Source: Microcoleus sp. FACHB-1515 (GTDB taxonomy: Bacteria > Cyanobacteriota > Cyanobacteriia > Elainellales > Elainellaceae). From it: 64,000 nucleotides of DNA. Positions 25,590-33,708 of the stretch are shown piece after piece (the stretch's first letter is position 1; each line of letters opens with the position of its first letter). Position numbers and translations under genes: made by a program. Below the pieces are notes generated by a model. The model was not told the DNA's origin, ran no database searches, and worked only from the letters and a program-made list of their open reading frames with translations. The stretch is taken from NCBI RefSeq assembly GCF_014696105.1, contig NZ_JACJPO010000064.1, positions 1-64,000 of the forward strand. Direction: 5' to 3'.

Positions 25590-26879
25590 TTAGATAATTG
25601 TGCCGTCTGGAATCGTTGCGCCCTTGATGATCACCACGATGCCGCTGCGAATGTAGAAACCAAGATTTTCGCGTTCGGCTTCTTCGGTCCGGTCTTTGTT
25701 GATGATTTGCACATCGCAGCCGATGCGGGCATTTTTATCGACGATCGCCCGCCGAATTGTGGTGTTTGCGCCGATGCCGATCGGAATTTCTGGGCTGCTG
25801 CAATCGGTGGCGCGTTCGGCAAACGGGCTGTAATAGTCTGCGCCCATAATCAGCGCATCTTGAATCATGCATCCGGCTTCGATGCGGGTGCGGATGCCCA
25901 AAACCGAATGGTGCACCTGACAGTTTTTGAGGATGCAGCCTTCACTGATCATCGATTCGGTGACGTGCGAATCCAGCAGCTTCGTCGGCGGCAGATAGCG
26001 CGATCGCGTGTAGATCGGCGCTTTTTCGTCGTAGAAGCTAAATTCGGGTCGCGGCTGATGCGTCAGGGCAAGGTTGGCATCGTAGAAGGCTTCGATTGTT
26101 CCAATATCTTCCCAATAGCCCCCAAACAGGTAGGCTTGGACGTTGAGGTCTTGGGCGCTAGCGGGAATAATTTCTTTGCCGAAGTCGGTTTTGTCGGGTG
26201 CGGCTTGCAGCAGATCTTTGAGGACTTGCTTTTTGAAAACGTAGATGCCCATTGAGGCAATGTAGGGCATCTGCTGAGCTTGGTCTGCCGAGAGTCCTAA
26301 GACGGTTGTATCGACCGCCATTTCCCGAAGCGCATCACCCTTTGGCTTTTCGCTAAAGTCAACGACGCGCCCGGAACCGTCAATTTTCATTAGGCCAAAG
26401 TCCGAGGCGCGTTTTTCGTCCATCGGCACGACCGAGATTGTAATGTCGGCATTCGTTTCGCGGTGGCGATCGACAAACTGCTTGTAGTCCATGCGATACA
26501 GGTGATCGCCAGAGAGAATTAGATATTCATCCACGTCCCACTCTTCAAACAGCCACAAGTACTGACGGACGGCATCCGCTGTTCCCTGAAACCAGTTGGG
26601 ATTTTCGGGCGTTTGCTGCGCGGCCAGCACTTCCACAAAGCCTTCGCTAAATCCAGCAAAGCTGTAGGTGCGCGAGATGTGGCGATTGAGTGAGGCGGAG
26701 TTGAACTGCGTCAGGACGTAGATTTTGTAAATCTCAGAGTTGATGCAGTTGCTAACAGGAATATCGATCAGGCGATATTTGCCTGCCAGCGGGACAGCAG
26801 GTTTTGCCCTCAGCTTCGTGAGCGGATACAGTCTTGTGCCTGCACCGCCGCCCAAAATGATCGATAGTACCCTTTTCAC
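25590..26879 (-). CDS. glgC: Glucose-1-phosphate adenylyltransferase
   Basis: 429 residues. It makes ADP-glucose, the committed step of glycogen synthesis, and in cyanobacteria is activated by 3-phosphoglycerate and inhibited by phosphate. The nucleotide-binding loop [20 protein letters not shown] begins near residue 10. [29 protein letters not shown] and [10 protein letters not shown] are present, and a left-handed beta-helix domain occupies the C-terminus, ending DGTII. All key residues seem intact. It is the only glycogen-synthesis gene in the window; the GH13 amylase at 41 kb is a possible downstream partner in glucan turnover. Confidence 0.97.
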   Translation of the reverse strand: MKRVLSIILGGGAGTRLYPLTKLRAKPAVPLAGKYRLIDIPVSNCINSEIYKIYVLTQFNSASLNRHISRTYSFAGFSEGFVEVLAAQQTPENPNWFQGTADAVRQYLWLFEEWDVDEYLILSGDHLYRMDYKQFVDRHRETNADITISVVPMDEKRASDFGLMKIDGSGRVVDFSEKPKGDALREMAVDTTVLGLSADQAQQMPYIASMGIYVFKKQVLKDLLQAAPDKTDFGKEIIPASAQDLNVQAYLFGGYWEDIGTIEAFYDANLALTHQPRPEFSFYDEKAPIYTRSRYLPPTKLLDSHVTESMISEGCILKNCQVHHSVLGIRTRIEAGCMIQDALIMGADYYSPFAERATDCSSPEIPIGIGANTTIRRAIVDKNARIGCDVQIINKDRTEEAERENLGFYIRSGIVVIIKGATIPDGTII

Positions 26880-27037
26880 TACAACCTGCCTGCCTATTGC
26901 TTCTCATCACCAGTGTCGAACGCCGTGCTCCCGTTTGCAAGCGACCAAAGACAGAAAAAGCAATTTGACTGTCTGATTTGGCGATCGCTCACCCGCACCC
27001 GACTTCATTATCCAGGCAAGAGGTTAACAGCAGACGA

Positions 27038-29050
27038 TCAAAGCGCAAAGATTCCGGTCAAAGCAGGCAGCAAGGTTTTCATTGCTTCCGCAAGCTGACT
27101 GGCATTGGTGAGGCTGCTCGCCAAGCCTTTGAGGGCATTCACGGCCATTGTGCAAAATTTCGTGGCGCGCTTTTCCGGTGGTTTGCTGCCTTCCTCGGCC
27201 AAGGTGGAAACGGCTTCGAGGGCTTGCTGTTTCTGGTCAGGCGTGAGGACGCGATCGCTCTCGATCGCCGTTTGCAGCTTTGCCAAGATCTGCACGAGTT
27301 CTTGTGCCTCTGTCGTTTTGATATCGTGCAACTGCTGAATCGTATTGCTCACCTGTCCGCTCAAATCACCCAAAGTCACGCTTGAACCCGTCATGCCGCC
27401 GCCGATGCTGACGCGCCCGCCGCTCGACATATCGACGTTGCCGCCTGCGCTGACGTTCTGATTGCTGTTTTCCATAATGTCGCCTGCTTGATCCATGAGG
27501 TAAATGCGATTGCCTTCTCCTTGAATCAAAACTTGGCCTTTGGTTTCCGCAATTCCCGTCACCAATCCTTGAATAAATTTCTGCTGCTGGTCGCGAAACT
27601 GCGTGAGTCGATTGATCTCTTCGTCTTTCGCTCTCAAAACAAGTTCATATCCCGATTCGATCGCCAGCATTGCTTCTTGATAGTGTCCGGTCATCTGCTG
27701 ATGAATTGCTGTTTTATTCGTCTCCAAGGACACGCCAACTTTGGCAACTACCACGCCATCGCCTTTGTTTTCAATGCTGCGAACTGCAAGATCAAGCCCT
27801 TCGTGATCGATCGCGGTTTGCGTGAGTGAAAAAGCAAAGGCTCGCCAGTTGAGACCATTTTGGAAAATGAGATCGATCGTGTCTCGAATATCCGTCACCC
27901 ACTTCTCAAATTCTCCTGGCAAAAATTCACCGCTGTCCGGTTTTGGCTCTAGAAAATGTCCACTGGGACTACGCTTTAGATAGACTCTTTTACACTCAAC
28001 TTTAGTAAATCGAGTGTTGTGATTGATATTCCAATCTTGAATGCAGGCGTCGGTAAGATTTGCGCCAGATAGATCGGCATCAAGCAGTTGCGCTCTCACT
28101 AAAATGGCTTCTCTTAGATCGGCTCCTCGTAGATCTGCACCACGTAGATTTGCATCTGTGAAATCTTCTGCATAACCACTATCTTTAGTTGTTAAAAGCT
28201 TTCTAATTTTGGGATCTTCGAGAATTGTTCCCTCAGTACGAGCAAGCTCTAATCCTACTACACCTGAAAAGCTCGATCGTGTAAGATTTGTTTTTCTCAA
28301 GTCTGTGTAGCTTAAGTCTGAATTGTCAAAACGAATGCCGCTTAAATCTAGTCCATAAAATGAAGTTGCTCCTATTGATGACCAAAAGAATGCTTTACTG
28401 GTAATCCATTTAAATTTGGGTGCGTAATTGATTGCTTTCTTGCAGATTACAATAGAAGCAAGAACGATTGTTAATGCAATAACTGTAGCTGTTGCTTTTG
28501 AGAAAATACTTGGCAAGTCTGAATACATAAACATTACTACTATTGAACAAGTGGCAGTTGCAATAGCGGCAGACTGACCAAGCTGATTGCTGATCAGTGA
28601 AACAAAAGTAATAACCGTAGCAATAACAACGCAACCACTCCAGGTAAAAATAATACTTAGTAGAAATTCGATGATATCTACCCAAACACTTATTAACCCT
28701 GGTAGCAAAGCAGTAAAAGAGCTGCATACTACTGTCAGAATTATCAAAAACACAATGAACTTGAACTCTAGCCCATAAAGAACAGTCAATATGAGTGTTA
28801 CTACAAACGCAGAAATCTCGAAAAACGAGATAAAAACGTCAAACTCATTGTTGAATGTTGGTTTGATGATAAGTCCAATAAGACCTTCAGCCGCAGTAAA
28901 GGGCAAAAGGCTACTTATACATATGCCAAAAATTCCAAAGAGGAAAAGTAGAAATTTTTGATGAAATTTATGACCCGCCTGTACATTCTCAAAATTTTGT
29001 TTTACTTCTCTAAATCGCTTACCTCTGATACTTCTTTTAGTAGCTGTCAT
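27038..29050 (-). CDS. Membrane pentapeptide-repeat protein with conserved cyanobacterial C-terminal module
   Basis: 670 residues from the ATG at 29050 (a TTG four codons earlier is possible). A basic start is followed by about seven hydrophobic segments (residues ~25-215). Pentapeptide repeats come next, of A(D/N)Lxx type (SDLSYTDLRKTNLTRSS, then NLRGADLRGADLREA and ADLSGANLTDA). A soluble part follows with a glycine- and serine-rich stretch (SSGGRVSIGGGMTGSS). The C-terminal ~100 residues, with TPDQKQQALEAVSTLAEEG, match a module that follows pentapeptide repeats in many cyanobacterial proteins. The 5' half is AT-rich and lacks HIP1, the 3' third is GC-rich and has it, so the gene looks chimeric. 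Function unknown. It follows the gene at 29085 by 34 bp. Confidence 0.78.
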   Translation of the reverse strand: MTATKRSIRGKRFREVKQNFENVQAGHKFHQKFLLFLFGIFGICISSLLPFTAAEGLIGLIIKPTFNNEFDVFISFFEISAFVVTLILTVLYGLEFKFIVFLIILTVVCSSFTALLPGLISVWVDIIEFLLSIIFTWSGCVVIATVITFVSLISNQLGQSAAIATATCSIVVMFMYSDLPSIFSKATATVIALTIVLASIVICKKAINYAPKFKWITSKAFFWSSIGATSFYGLDLSGIRFDNSDLSYTDLRKTNLTRSSFSGVVGLELARTEGTILEDPKIRKLLTTKDSGYAEDFTDANLRGADLRGADLREAILVRAQLLDADLSGANLTDACIQDWNINHNTRFTKVECKRVYLKRSPSGHFLEPKPDSGEFLPGEFEKWVTDIRDTIDLIFQNGLNWRAFAFSLTQTAIDHEGLDLAVRSIENKGDGVVVAKVGVSLETNKTAIHQQMTGHYQEAMLAIESGYELVLRAKDEEINRLTQFRDQQQKFIQGLVTGIAETKGQVLIQGEGNRIYLMDQAGDIMENSNQNVSAGGNVDMSSGGRVSIGGGMTGSSVTLGDLSGQVSNTIQQLHDIKTTEAQELVQILAKLQTAIESDRVLTPDQKQQALEAVSTLAEEGSKPPEKRATKFCTMAVNALKGLASSLTNASQLAEAMKTLLPALTGIFAL

Positions 29051-29084
29051 CTTTGCGGTCAATGCATCGCTTAAATCAAATTCT

Positions 29085-29570
29085 TTATGAACATTCTTCA
29101 GTACAATCTTGAGGAGGGCGAATCAGAACACAAGCAGAACATCTAACGAAGTCCTCCGTAGCAAGCAAGCGGTCACGAAGTGCAGTAGTACCTTCAATTT
29201 CAATATTGAAGTCTCTACCTTCAGCGGCAGGCGCTTCGGCTTCTGGCCTTTCACGCCTTTCTGGAGCTACATCAACCTCTGTTTCAAGAACCGGATGAGA
29301 TACCCCCCGTTGACGTAGTAGTTCTACGATTTTGTCTGCTAACGCGATTTTCAATTCTTCAGAGACAAGTAGGCTTGTAGCAGGCACTTCTAGGGCTTTT
29401 GCAAGACTCACCACATCAGCTAGTAAATCAGGCGTAATCTCCTCAAAAGGTACAAATGTTTTTAGCTTTTGAACAACATCAATTGAAACACCTGATACCT
29501 TGTGAAGTAGCAGTTCTGTCCTTTCCTCAGATAGCTCTTGTAGGCGAAAGCTAAGATTTCCTGTAGCCAT
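29085..29570 (-). CDS. Small hypothetical protein upstream of the pentapeptide gene
   Basis: 161 residues, unrecognised. The first 90 residues are amphipathic and helical (QELSEERTELLLHKVSGV, ITPDLLADVVSLAKALEVP, LADKIVELLRQRG). Then come an acidic, proline-rich linker (ERRERPEAEAPAAE) and a C-terminal part with four cysteines (RCSACVLIR and DCTEECS). The CSAC and DCTEEC pairs could bind a metal. Base composition is intermediate. It probably forms a two-gene unit with the membrane pentapeptide gene 34 bp downstream. I cannot assign a function. Confidence 0.6.
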   Translation of the reverse strand: MATGNLSFRLQELSEERTELLLHKVSGVSIDVVQKLKTFVPFEEITPDLLADVVSLAKALEVPATSLLVSEELKIALADKIVELLRQRGVSHPVLETEVDVAPERRERPEAEAPAAEGRDFNIEIEGTTALRDRLLATEDFVRCSACVLIRPPQDCTEECS

Positions 29571-29689
29571 TCTGTTTTTCCTGCTGGTTTACAAGTCGAT
29601 ACTACCTCTCCTTCCCAACCCACCCCGGAAATTACCGAAAAATTTAATTGAAGGATAATCTTTCGTAACAGATAGACAGAAGGACGCAA

Positions 29690-29722
29690 AAAACTCCAGC
29701 AAAGCTGAGGCTCGGCTGGAGT
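29690..29722 (-). terminator. Terminator of the DUF2996 gene
   Basis: On the minus strand ACTCCAGC and GCTGGAGT pair around a 14-nt loop and are followed by TTTTTT. It lies about 25 bp past the stop of the DUF2996 gene. Confidence 0.8.
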
Positions 29723-29747
29723 CGATCGAAGCTAATTTGATTGTCCG

Positions 29748-30482
29748 CTAATTCATCACCAGCCACTTTTGGCCGTTGAGTCGCTGCAAGGTGTAGAGCA
29801 GCATCAGATCGAGCGAAACTTTGCGCTCGTCGATCATGAACGACTCCAGCAGGCTTGGTCTGGCTCCGTATTCGGCACAGCAAAAGACTTTTTGGGCGTT
29901 GATGTCTTCTTTGAGGAAGCCGATGATAAACTGCCGCTGGCCGTTGTTCCAAAAGCCGATCACCTGCCAAATGTCGGTATCGTCAACACCACGCACAGGC
30001 AATTTTTTCTTCACCAGTTCCAGCTTCAGGTCTGTGATGCCCTGATTCGACAGGGTTTTGGTCAGGCTGGGCAAAAAGTCTTGATTGATAAATTCCGCAA
30101 ACGGCTTGTCTTCCACTGCGGGCGGACGTTCTTTTTTCGCTTTGGCGGCGGCTTTTGGCGCTTTGGCAGGTTTGTCCTCAGTTGAAGCGGTTTCGATGCC
30201 TGCTGGATCGCCTTCGACTTCGGATTTGCCTGCTTTGGCAGCGCGAGACGGAGCGCGACCTGCGGGACCTGTCGCTTCTTGGTCAGGTTTGTTGGCTGAG
30301 GGCAGCGAGCTAGCCGTTGCTTCGGAAATGCTGTTGATGTTTTCCTGGATGACCGTTTCGGTGTCGTCTTCTTTGCGCTTGCGGTTTTCTTGAGCCGGAT
30401 CGGGAGGCACGGTTCCCTCAGTGCTGGGGGTGGGAGCAGCCGACTCAGAGCTATTGGGAGACTGATTCTCTTCTTCTGGCAT
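29748..30482 (-). CDS. DUF2996 family cyanobacterial protein
   Basis: 244 residues. The first ~120 residues are low complexity, rich in Pro, Ala, Ser, Glu and Lys (for example APKAAAKAKKERPPA). The conserved C-terminal domain has PFAEFINQDFLPSLTKTL, VIGFWNNGQRQFIIGF, VFCCAEYGARPSLLESF, MIDERKVSLDL and a final RLNGQKWL, the pattern of DUF2996. The family is limited to cyanobacteria and plastids and has no firm function. It is cytoplasmic by appearance. It is monocistronic with a good terminator. Confidence 0.85.
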   Translation of the reverse strand: MPEEENQSPNSSESAAPTPSTEGTVPPDPAQENRKRKEDDTETVIQENINSISEATASSLPSANKPDQEATGPAGRAPSRAAKAGKSEVEGDPAGIETASTEDKPAKAPKAAAKAKKERPPAVEDKPFAEFINQDFLPSLTKTLSNQGITDLKLELVKKKLPVRGVDDTDIWQVIGFWNNGQRQFIIGFLKEDINAQKVFCCAEYGARPSLLESFMIDERKVSLDLMLLYTLQRLNGQKWLVMN

Positions 30483-30592
30483 GGCGAAACGATAAGCGCA
30501 ACATTCCTAATAGTAAAGGGTTGACTCGCCGCAGAACACGATCGATCGGCAAATCAACCCTTGAATCTTTCAATGAGAGCAATCAGGTCAGC

Positions 30593-30868
30593 TTAGCCGC
30601 CTGCCACAGCCGGAACGATACTGACTTCATCGCCTTCTTTCAAAGCGGTATTTGCGCCATCGAGAAAGCGGATGTCTTCGCTGTTGACGTAGAAGTTGAC
30701 GAAGCGGCGCAGTTGTCCTTGGTCGTCACACAGTCGGGCTTTGATGCCGGGACAGTTCTGCTCAAGCGAATCGAGCAGTTCGTTGATCGTGCCGCCATCA
30801 CATTCGACGGTGGCTTTATCCTGCGTGAATTTTTGCAGCGGTGTAGGGATGAGAACTTTGACAGTCAT
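30593..30868 (-). CDS. MoaD/ThiS-type ubiquitin-like sulfur carrier
   Basis: 91 residues ending in Gly-Gly (IVPAVAGG), the site where such proteins are adenylated and thiocarboxylated. The beta-grasp pattern includes [32 protein letters not shown] and [21 protein letters not shown]. Known relatives feed sulfur into molybdopterin, thiamin, or cysteine. It begins 41 bp after thrC on the same strand, so it is probably in an operon with it. That pairing suggests a role in sulfur transfer to a threonine- or homoserine-derived product, as with CysO beside a PLP enzyme, but this is inference. The ATG at 30868 is chosen for the family-like start. Confidence 0.85.
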   Translation of the reverse strand: MTVKVLIPTPLQKFTQDKATVECDGGTINELLDSLEQNCPGIKARLCDDQGQLRRFVNFYVNSEDIRFLDGANTALKEGDEVSIVPAVAGG

Positions 30869-30909
30869 GAGAGTTGGCAATTGAGAGAGTCGGGTCGTTG
30901 TTTGCGAAT

Positions 30910-32199
30910 CTAAACCAAAACTTGCTGCCATTCAAGGCGATCGAGCGTTTGCGCCCGTTCCCAAGCGCGTTCAAAGCTGTCGAGTTTGGGTTCAATGGTG
31001 AGCGGTTCACCGATGTAGCCTTGGACGGCTTCTTGGGTTTTCAGGCCGTTTCCGGTGATGTAGGCGACTGTGGTTTCGTCGGGATCGATCTTTCCGGCTT
31101 CGACCAGCTTTTTGAGAACGGCGATCGTCGTGCCTCCGGCGGTTTCCGTAAAGATGCCTTCAGTTTCGGCCAGAAGCTTGATGCCGTCGATGATTTCGGC
31201 ATCACTGACCGAGGCGATGTTGCCGTTTGTTTTGCGGGCGATTTCGAGCGCGTAGACGCCATCAGCCGGATTGCCGATCGCGATCGATTTGGCGATCGTG
31301 TTGGGCTTGACCGGATTGATGAAGTCGCGACCTTCGGCAAAGGCTTGGGCGATCGGGGAGCAGCCGTCAGCCTGTGCGCCGCTGAAGCGGACGGCTTTTT
31401 CGTCCACCAGACCCACTTTGATGAATTCCTGGAAGCCTTTATAGATTTTGCTGAACAGCGATCCGGATGCCAGAGGCGCAACGATGTGATCGGGCAGTTG
31501 CCAGCCAAGCTGTTCGGCCACTTCGTAGCCTAAGGTTTTCGAGCCTTCCGAGTAGTACGGACGCAGGTTAATGTTGACGAAGCCCCAGCCGTGCGTGTTG
31601 GCGACTTCGCAGCACAAGCGGTTCACCTGATCGTAGTTGCCCTGCACGGCCATCACGGTTGGGCTGTAGATTAAGGTTCCCAACACTTTTCCGGCTTCCA
31701 GATCGGCGGGAATGAACACGCAGCAGTCGAGTCCGGCATGAGCGGCGATCGCTGCCGTCGAGTTTGCCAAATTGCCCGTGCTGGCGCAAGAAACAGTCGA
31801 GAAACCCAGTTCGCGAGCGCGGCTGAGCGCAACCGAGACGACGCGATCTTTGAAGCTCAAGGTCGGCATGTTGACCGCATCGTTTTTGATGAACAGGCGC
31901 TTCAGACCCAGGCGGCGAGCTAAGCGATTGGCCTGCAACAGCGGGGTCATTCCGGTGCCGACATCAATATAGTTGTCGGTTTGGACGGGAAGGAACGGAC
32001 GATAGCGCCAAATTGAGTTGGGGCCAGCTTCGATCGTCTGCCGTGTCACCGTCCGCTGAAGCTGGCTGTAGTCGTAGCTGACTTCGAGGGGGCCAAAACA
32101 GTATTCGCAGACGTGCGTGGCCTTGAGTTCGTATTCCGCTCCGCATTCTTTGCAGGTGAGCGCGGTTGCTGCGGTTGTGCTGTGGGTTGCCTGAGTCAT
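30910..32199 (-). CDS. thrC: Threonine synthase with N-terminal zinc ribbon
   Basis: 429 residues. Converts O-phosphohomoserine to threonine using PLP. The N-terminus has [10 protein letters not shown] and [14 protein letters not shown], a zinc-ribbon seen in cyanobacterial and archaeal type threonine synthases. The PLP lysine lies in [12 protein letters not shown] (near residue 92), with the [12 protein letters not shown] phosphate loop and a C-terminal [10 protein letters not shown]. The ATG at 32199 is preferred to the frame's first start at 32274. A MoaD-like gene follows by 41 bp. Complete. Confidence 0.95.
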   Translation of the reverse strand: MTQATHSTTAATALTCKECGAEYELKATHVCEYCFGPLEVSYDYSQLQRTVTRQTIEAGPNSIWRYRPFLPVQTDNYIDVGTGMTPLLQANRLARRLGLKRLFIKNDAVNMPTLSFKDRVVSVALSRARELGFSTVSCASTGNLANSTAAIAAHAGLDCCVFIPADLEAGKVLGTLIYSPTVMAVQGNYDQVNRLCCEVANTHGWGFVNINLRPYYSEGSKTLGYEVAEQLGWQLPDHIVAPLASGSLFSKIYKGFQEFIKVGLVDEKAVRFSGAQADGCSPIAQAFAEGRDFINPVKPNTIAKSIAIGNPADGVYALEIARKTNGNIASVSDAEIIDGIKLLAETEGIFTETAGGTTIAVLKKLVEAGKIDPDETTVAYITGNGLKTQEAVQGYIGEPLTIEPKLDSFERAWERAQTLDRLEWQQVLV

Positions 32200-32375
32200 A
32201 GATTGAATCGACTGGGTAAAATTGCTTTTCTCATTGATGAAACTGACGGTAGCACGAGCTACAATCACCGTCAAATATACCCGACTATTTTTATCGGGTT
32301 TAAGTTTTTGAAACGGGTCAGGGGGCGATCGGTCAGCGTGTTACTTCTGAAATATCAGTTGTGAGGAAACTCGTG

Positions 32376-32777
32376 ATGCTAATTTTGCAAAAGACCGCTT
32401 TGTTTGCGATCGCGTCTGGCCTGCTGTTCACCAATCTGATCAGCAACCGTGCAATTTCTCAGCCCGTTGAACCCAATCTGGGCACTTTGTCGCTGACCTG
32501 TCGCGGCACCATTCAAAATTCAGTGGATTTCACGGCGTTCTATACTCGCGAGGGCGGCTTTAATCGTGTCGAATTTCGTCCCCGCACTTCTACCAACGTT
32601 CTCACCTCAAACCTGAGATACAGCGGCAAAAATACGCGAGGACAAGGCATCTGGCGCGGCGCGGTGGCTGCTGCGGCGGATGTTGTTCTCGTGCATCTCT
32701 CCGATCGCCCCGTGCAATCTGGCGATCAAGTCTCGATCGGCTATGACGGTCGCTGGGGACGGGCAACCTGCCGATAA
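32376..32777 (+). CDS. Secreted hypothetical protein
   Basis: 133 residues. The ATG at 32376 has GAGG about 8 nt upstream and gives a hydrophobic leader (MLILQKTALFAIASGLLFTN) with a likely cleavage site near AISQP. The mature part has two cysteines (LTCRGTI and RATCR), one at each end, which may form a disulphide, and a beta-rich appearance (TAFYTREGGFNRVEFRP, DVVLVHLSDRPVQSGDQVSIGYDG). No family was recognised. It lies alone, divergent from thrC. Confidence 0.65.
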   Translation: MLILQKTALFAIASGLLFTNLISNRAISQPVEPNLGTLSLTCRGTIQNSVDFTAFYTREGGFNRVEFRPRTSTNVLTSNLRYSGKNTRGQGIWRGAVAAAADVVLVHLSDRPVQSGDQVSIGYDGRWGRATCR

Positions 32778-32853
32778 CGGAAGCAGCTATGCGCCTCAAA
32801 GTAGCGGCGCATGAAGGCATACAATGAAAAGCGCACAGGTTGCCCTCAAAGCG

Positions 32854-33021
32854 ATGCCTTCAGACCCCAGCAAAGCGATTCAAATTAAAGTGACGGTTTC
32901 AAAGCCGATCGCCGATCGCATGAGAAAGATCGCGAAACAGCGGGGAATGCCAGTCAGTCAACTGATGCTACAGGCAACCATCAACGCGCATCCGAGTTTG
33001 CTGGAAGACGAACAGGTGTAG
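32854..33021 (+). CDS. Ribbon-helix-helix protein, first tandem copy
   Basis: 55 residues with a RHH layout: a strand IQIKVTVSKP, helix A IADRMRKIAKQRG, and helix B PVSQLMLQATINAH. The start is taken as the ATG at 32854 because it aligns with the start of the second copy. An earlier in-frame ATG at 32824 exists only in this copy, as the corresponding stretch of the second copy is shifted by one base. The upstream CATACAAT contains a -10-like TACAAT shared by both copies. RHH proteins usually act as dimeric DNA-binding repressors, often in toxin-antitoxin pairs, but no toxin gene lies beside it. Confidence 0.7.
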   Translation: MPSDPSKAIQIKVTVSKPIADRMRKIAKQRGMPVSQLMLQATINAHPSLLEDEQV

Positions 33022-33063
33022 TGCAAGCCATACAATGAAGGCGCACAGGTTGCCTTGCCAGTG

Positions 33064-33234
33064 ATGACGCTAGATCCAGAAAAATCAATTCAAATCAAAG
33101 TCACGGTTCCGCGTCCGATCGCCGATCGTATGAAGAAGATCGCGAAACAGCGGGGAATGCCAGTCAGCCAACTGATGTTACAGGCAACGATTAATGCTTA
33201 TCCCAGCTTGATCGAAGACGACGATCAAGAGTGA
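33064..33234 (+). CDS. Ribbon-helix-helix protein, second tandem copy
   Basis: 56 residues, about 75-80% identical to the copy 210 bp upstream: strand IQIKVTVPRP, helix A IADRMKKIAKQRG, helix B PVSQLMLQATINAY. The MPVSQLMLQATINA part is identical in both. The ATG at 33064 follows a GTG start codon option at 33061. Its stop overlaps the end of the convergent gene at 33225 by 10 bp. The upstream block CATACAATGAAGGCGCACAG is also duplicated, so the repeat unit includes the leader. Confidence 0.7.
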   Translation: MTLDPEKSIQIKVTVPRPIADRMKKIAKQRGMPVSQLMLQATINAYPSLIEDDDQE

Positions 33235-33575
33235 TGCCGTCTGAGGAACGCTTGCAGATCTGACAGCAGATCTCGCAGACGGGCAATCAGTTCATCGACA
33301 TCGGTTAAATCTTCTCCGACTTGCAAATTTACCTCCGGCAAACCGATCGCCCAAGCCGTTTCAAGCGCACGAGTCAGCGTTTCTAGACTCGCTTTCGCAT
33401 CCGGCAGGCTCTCAGCCAGCGGTCGCAGTTGATCAATTCGATTGACGATCACGATTTCGCTTGCCGCGATCGTGACGGCTTTTGCATAGTCGGACAATCC
33501 GTTTGTTCCGAAAGTCGCTGCTGCCGTTGTCACAAAATCCAGTTCGATCGAATCTAGCTTAATTTGTAGCTCCAT
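33225..33575 (-). CDS. Hypothetical helical protein
   Basis: 116 residues, unrecognised. It looks alpha-helical with an internal amphipathic pattern: MELQIKLDSIELDFVTTAAATFGTN-like start, then AVTIAASEIVIVNRIDQLRP, LETLTRALETAWAIGLP and ELIARLRDLLSDLQAFLRRHH at the C-terminus. There is no cysteine and no membrane helix. The ATG at 33575 gives a neat start; the frame opens at 33599. It converges on the RHH gene with a 10-bp overlap and diverges from the photolyase gene across a 130-bp gap holding direct repeats. Confidence 0.55.
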   Translation of the reverse strand: MELQIKLDSIELDFVTTAAATFGTNGLSDYAKAVTIAASEIVIVNRIDQLRPLAESLPDAKASLETLTRALETAWAIGLPEVNLQVGEDLTDVDELIARLRDLLSDLQAFLRRHHS

Positions 33576-33601
33576 CAGCGTTTGCCCAGTGTTTTTCAAA
33601 G

Positions 33602-33651
33602 CCTACTACAAATACTGCTAAAAGACCTACTAGTATTCCAAAAAGACCTAC
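33602..33651. repeat. Direct repeats AAAAGACCTAC in a divergent promoter gap
   Basis: AAAAGACCTAC occurs at 33620-33630 and 33641-33651, spaced 21 bp (two helical turns), and a further CCTAC lies at 33602. They sit between the divergent gene at 33575 and the photolyase start at 33709 and could be operator sites. Confidence 0.4.
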
Positions 33652-33708
33652 CTGAATCACACTCGATCGAATGTTCTATCCTGAAAGTTTTCAGTAGAGG
33701 ATCGATCG

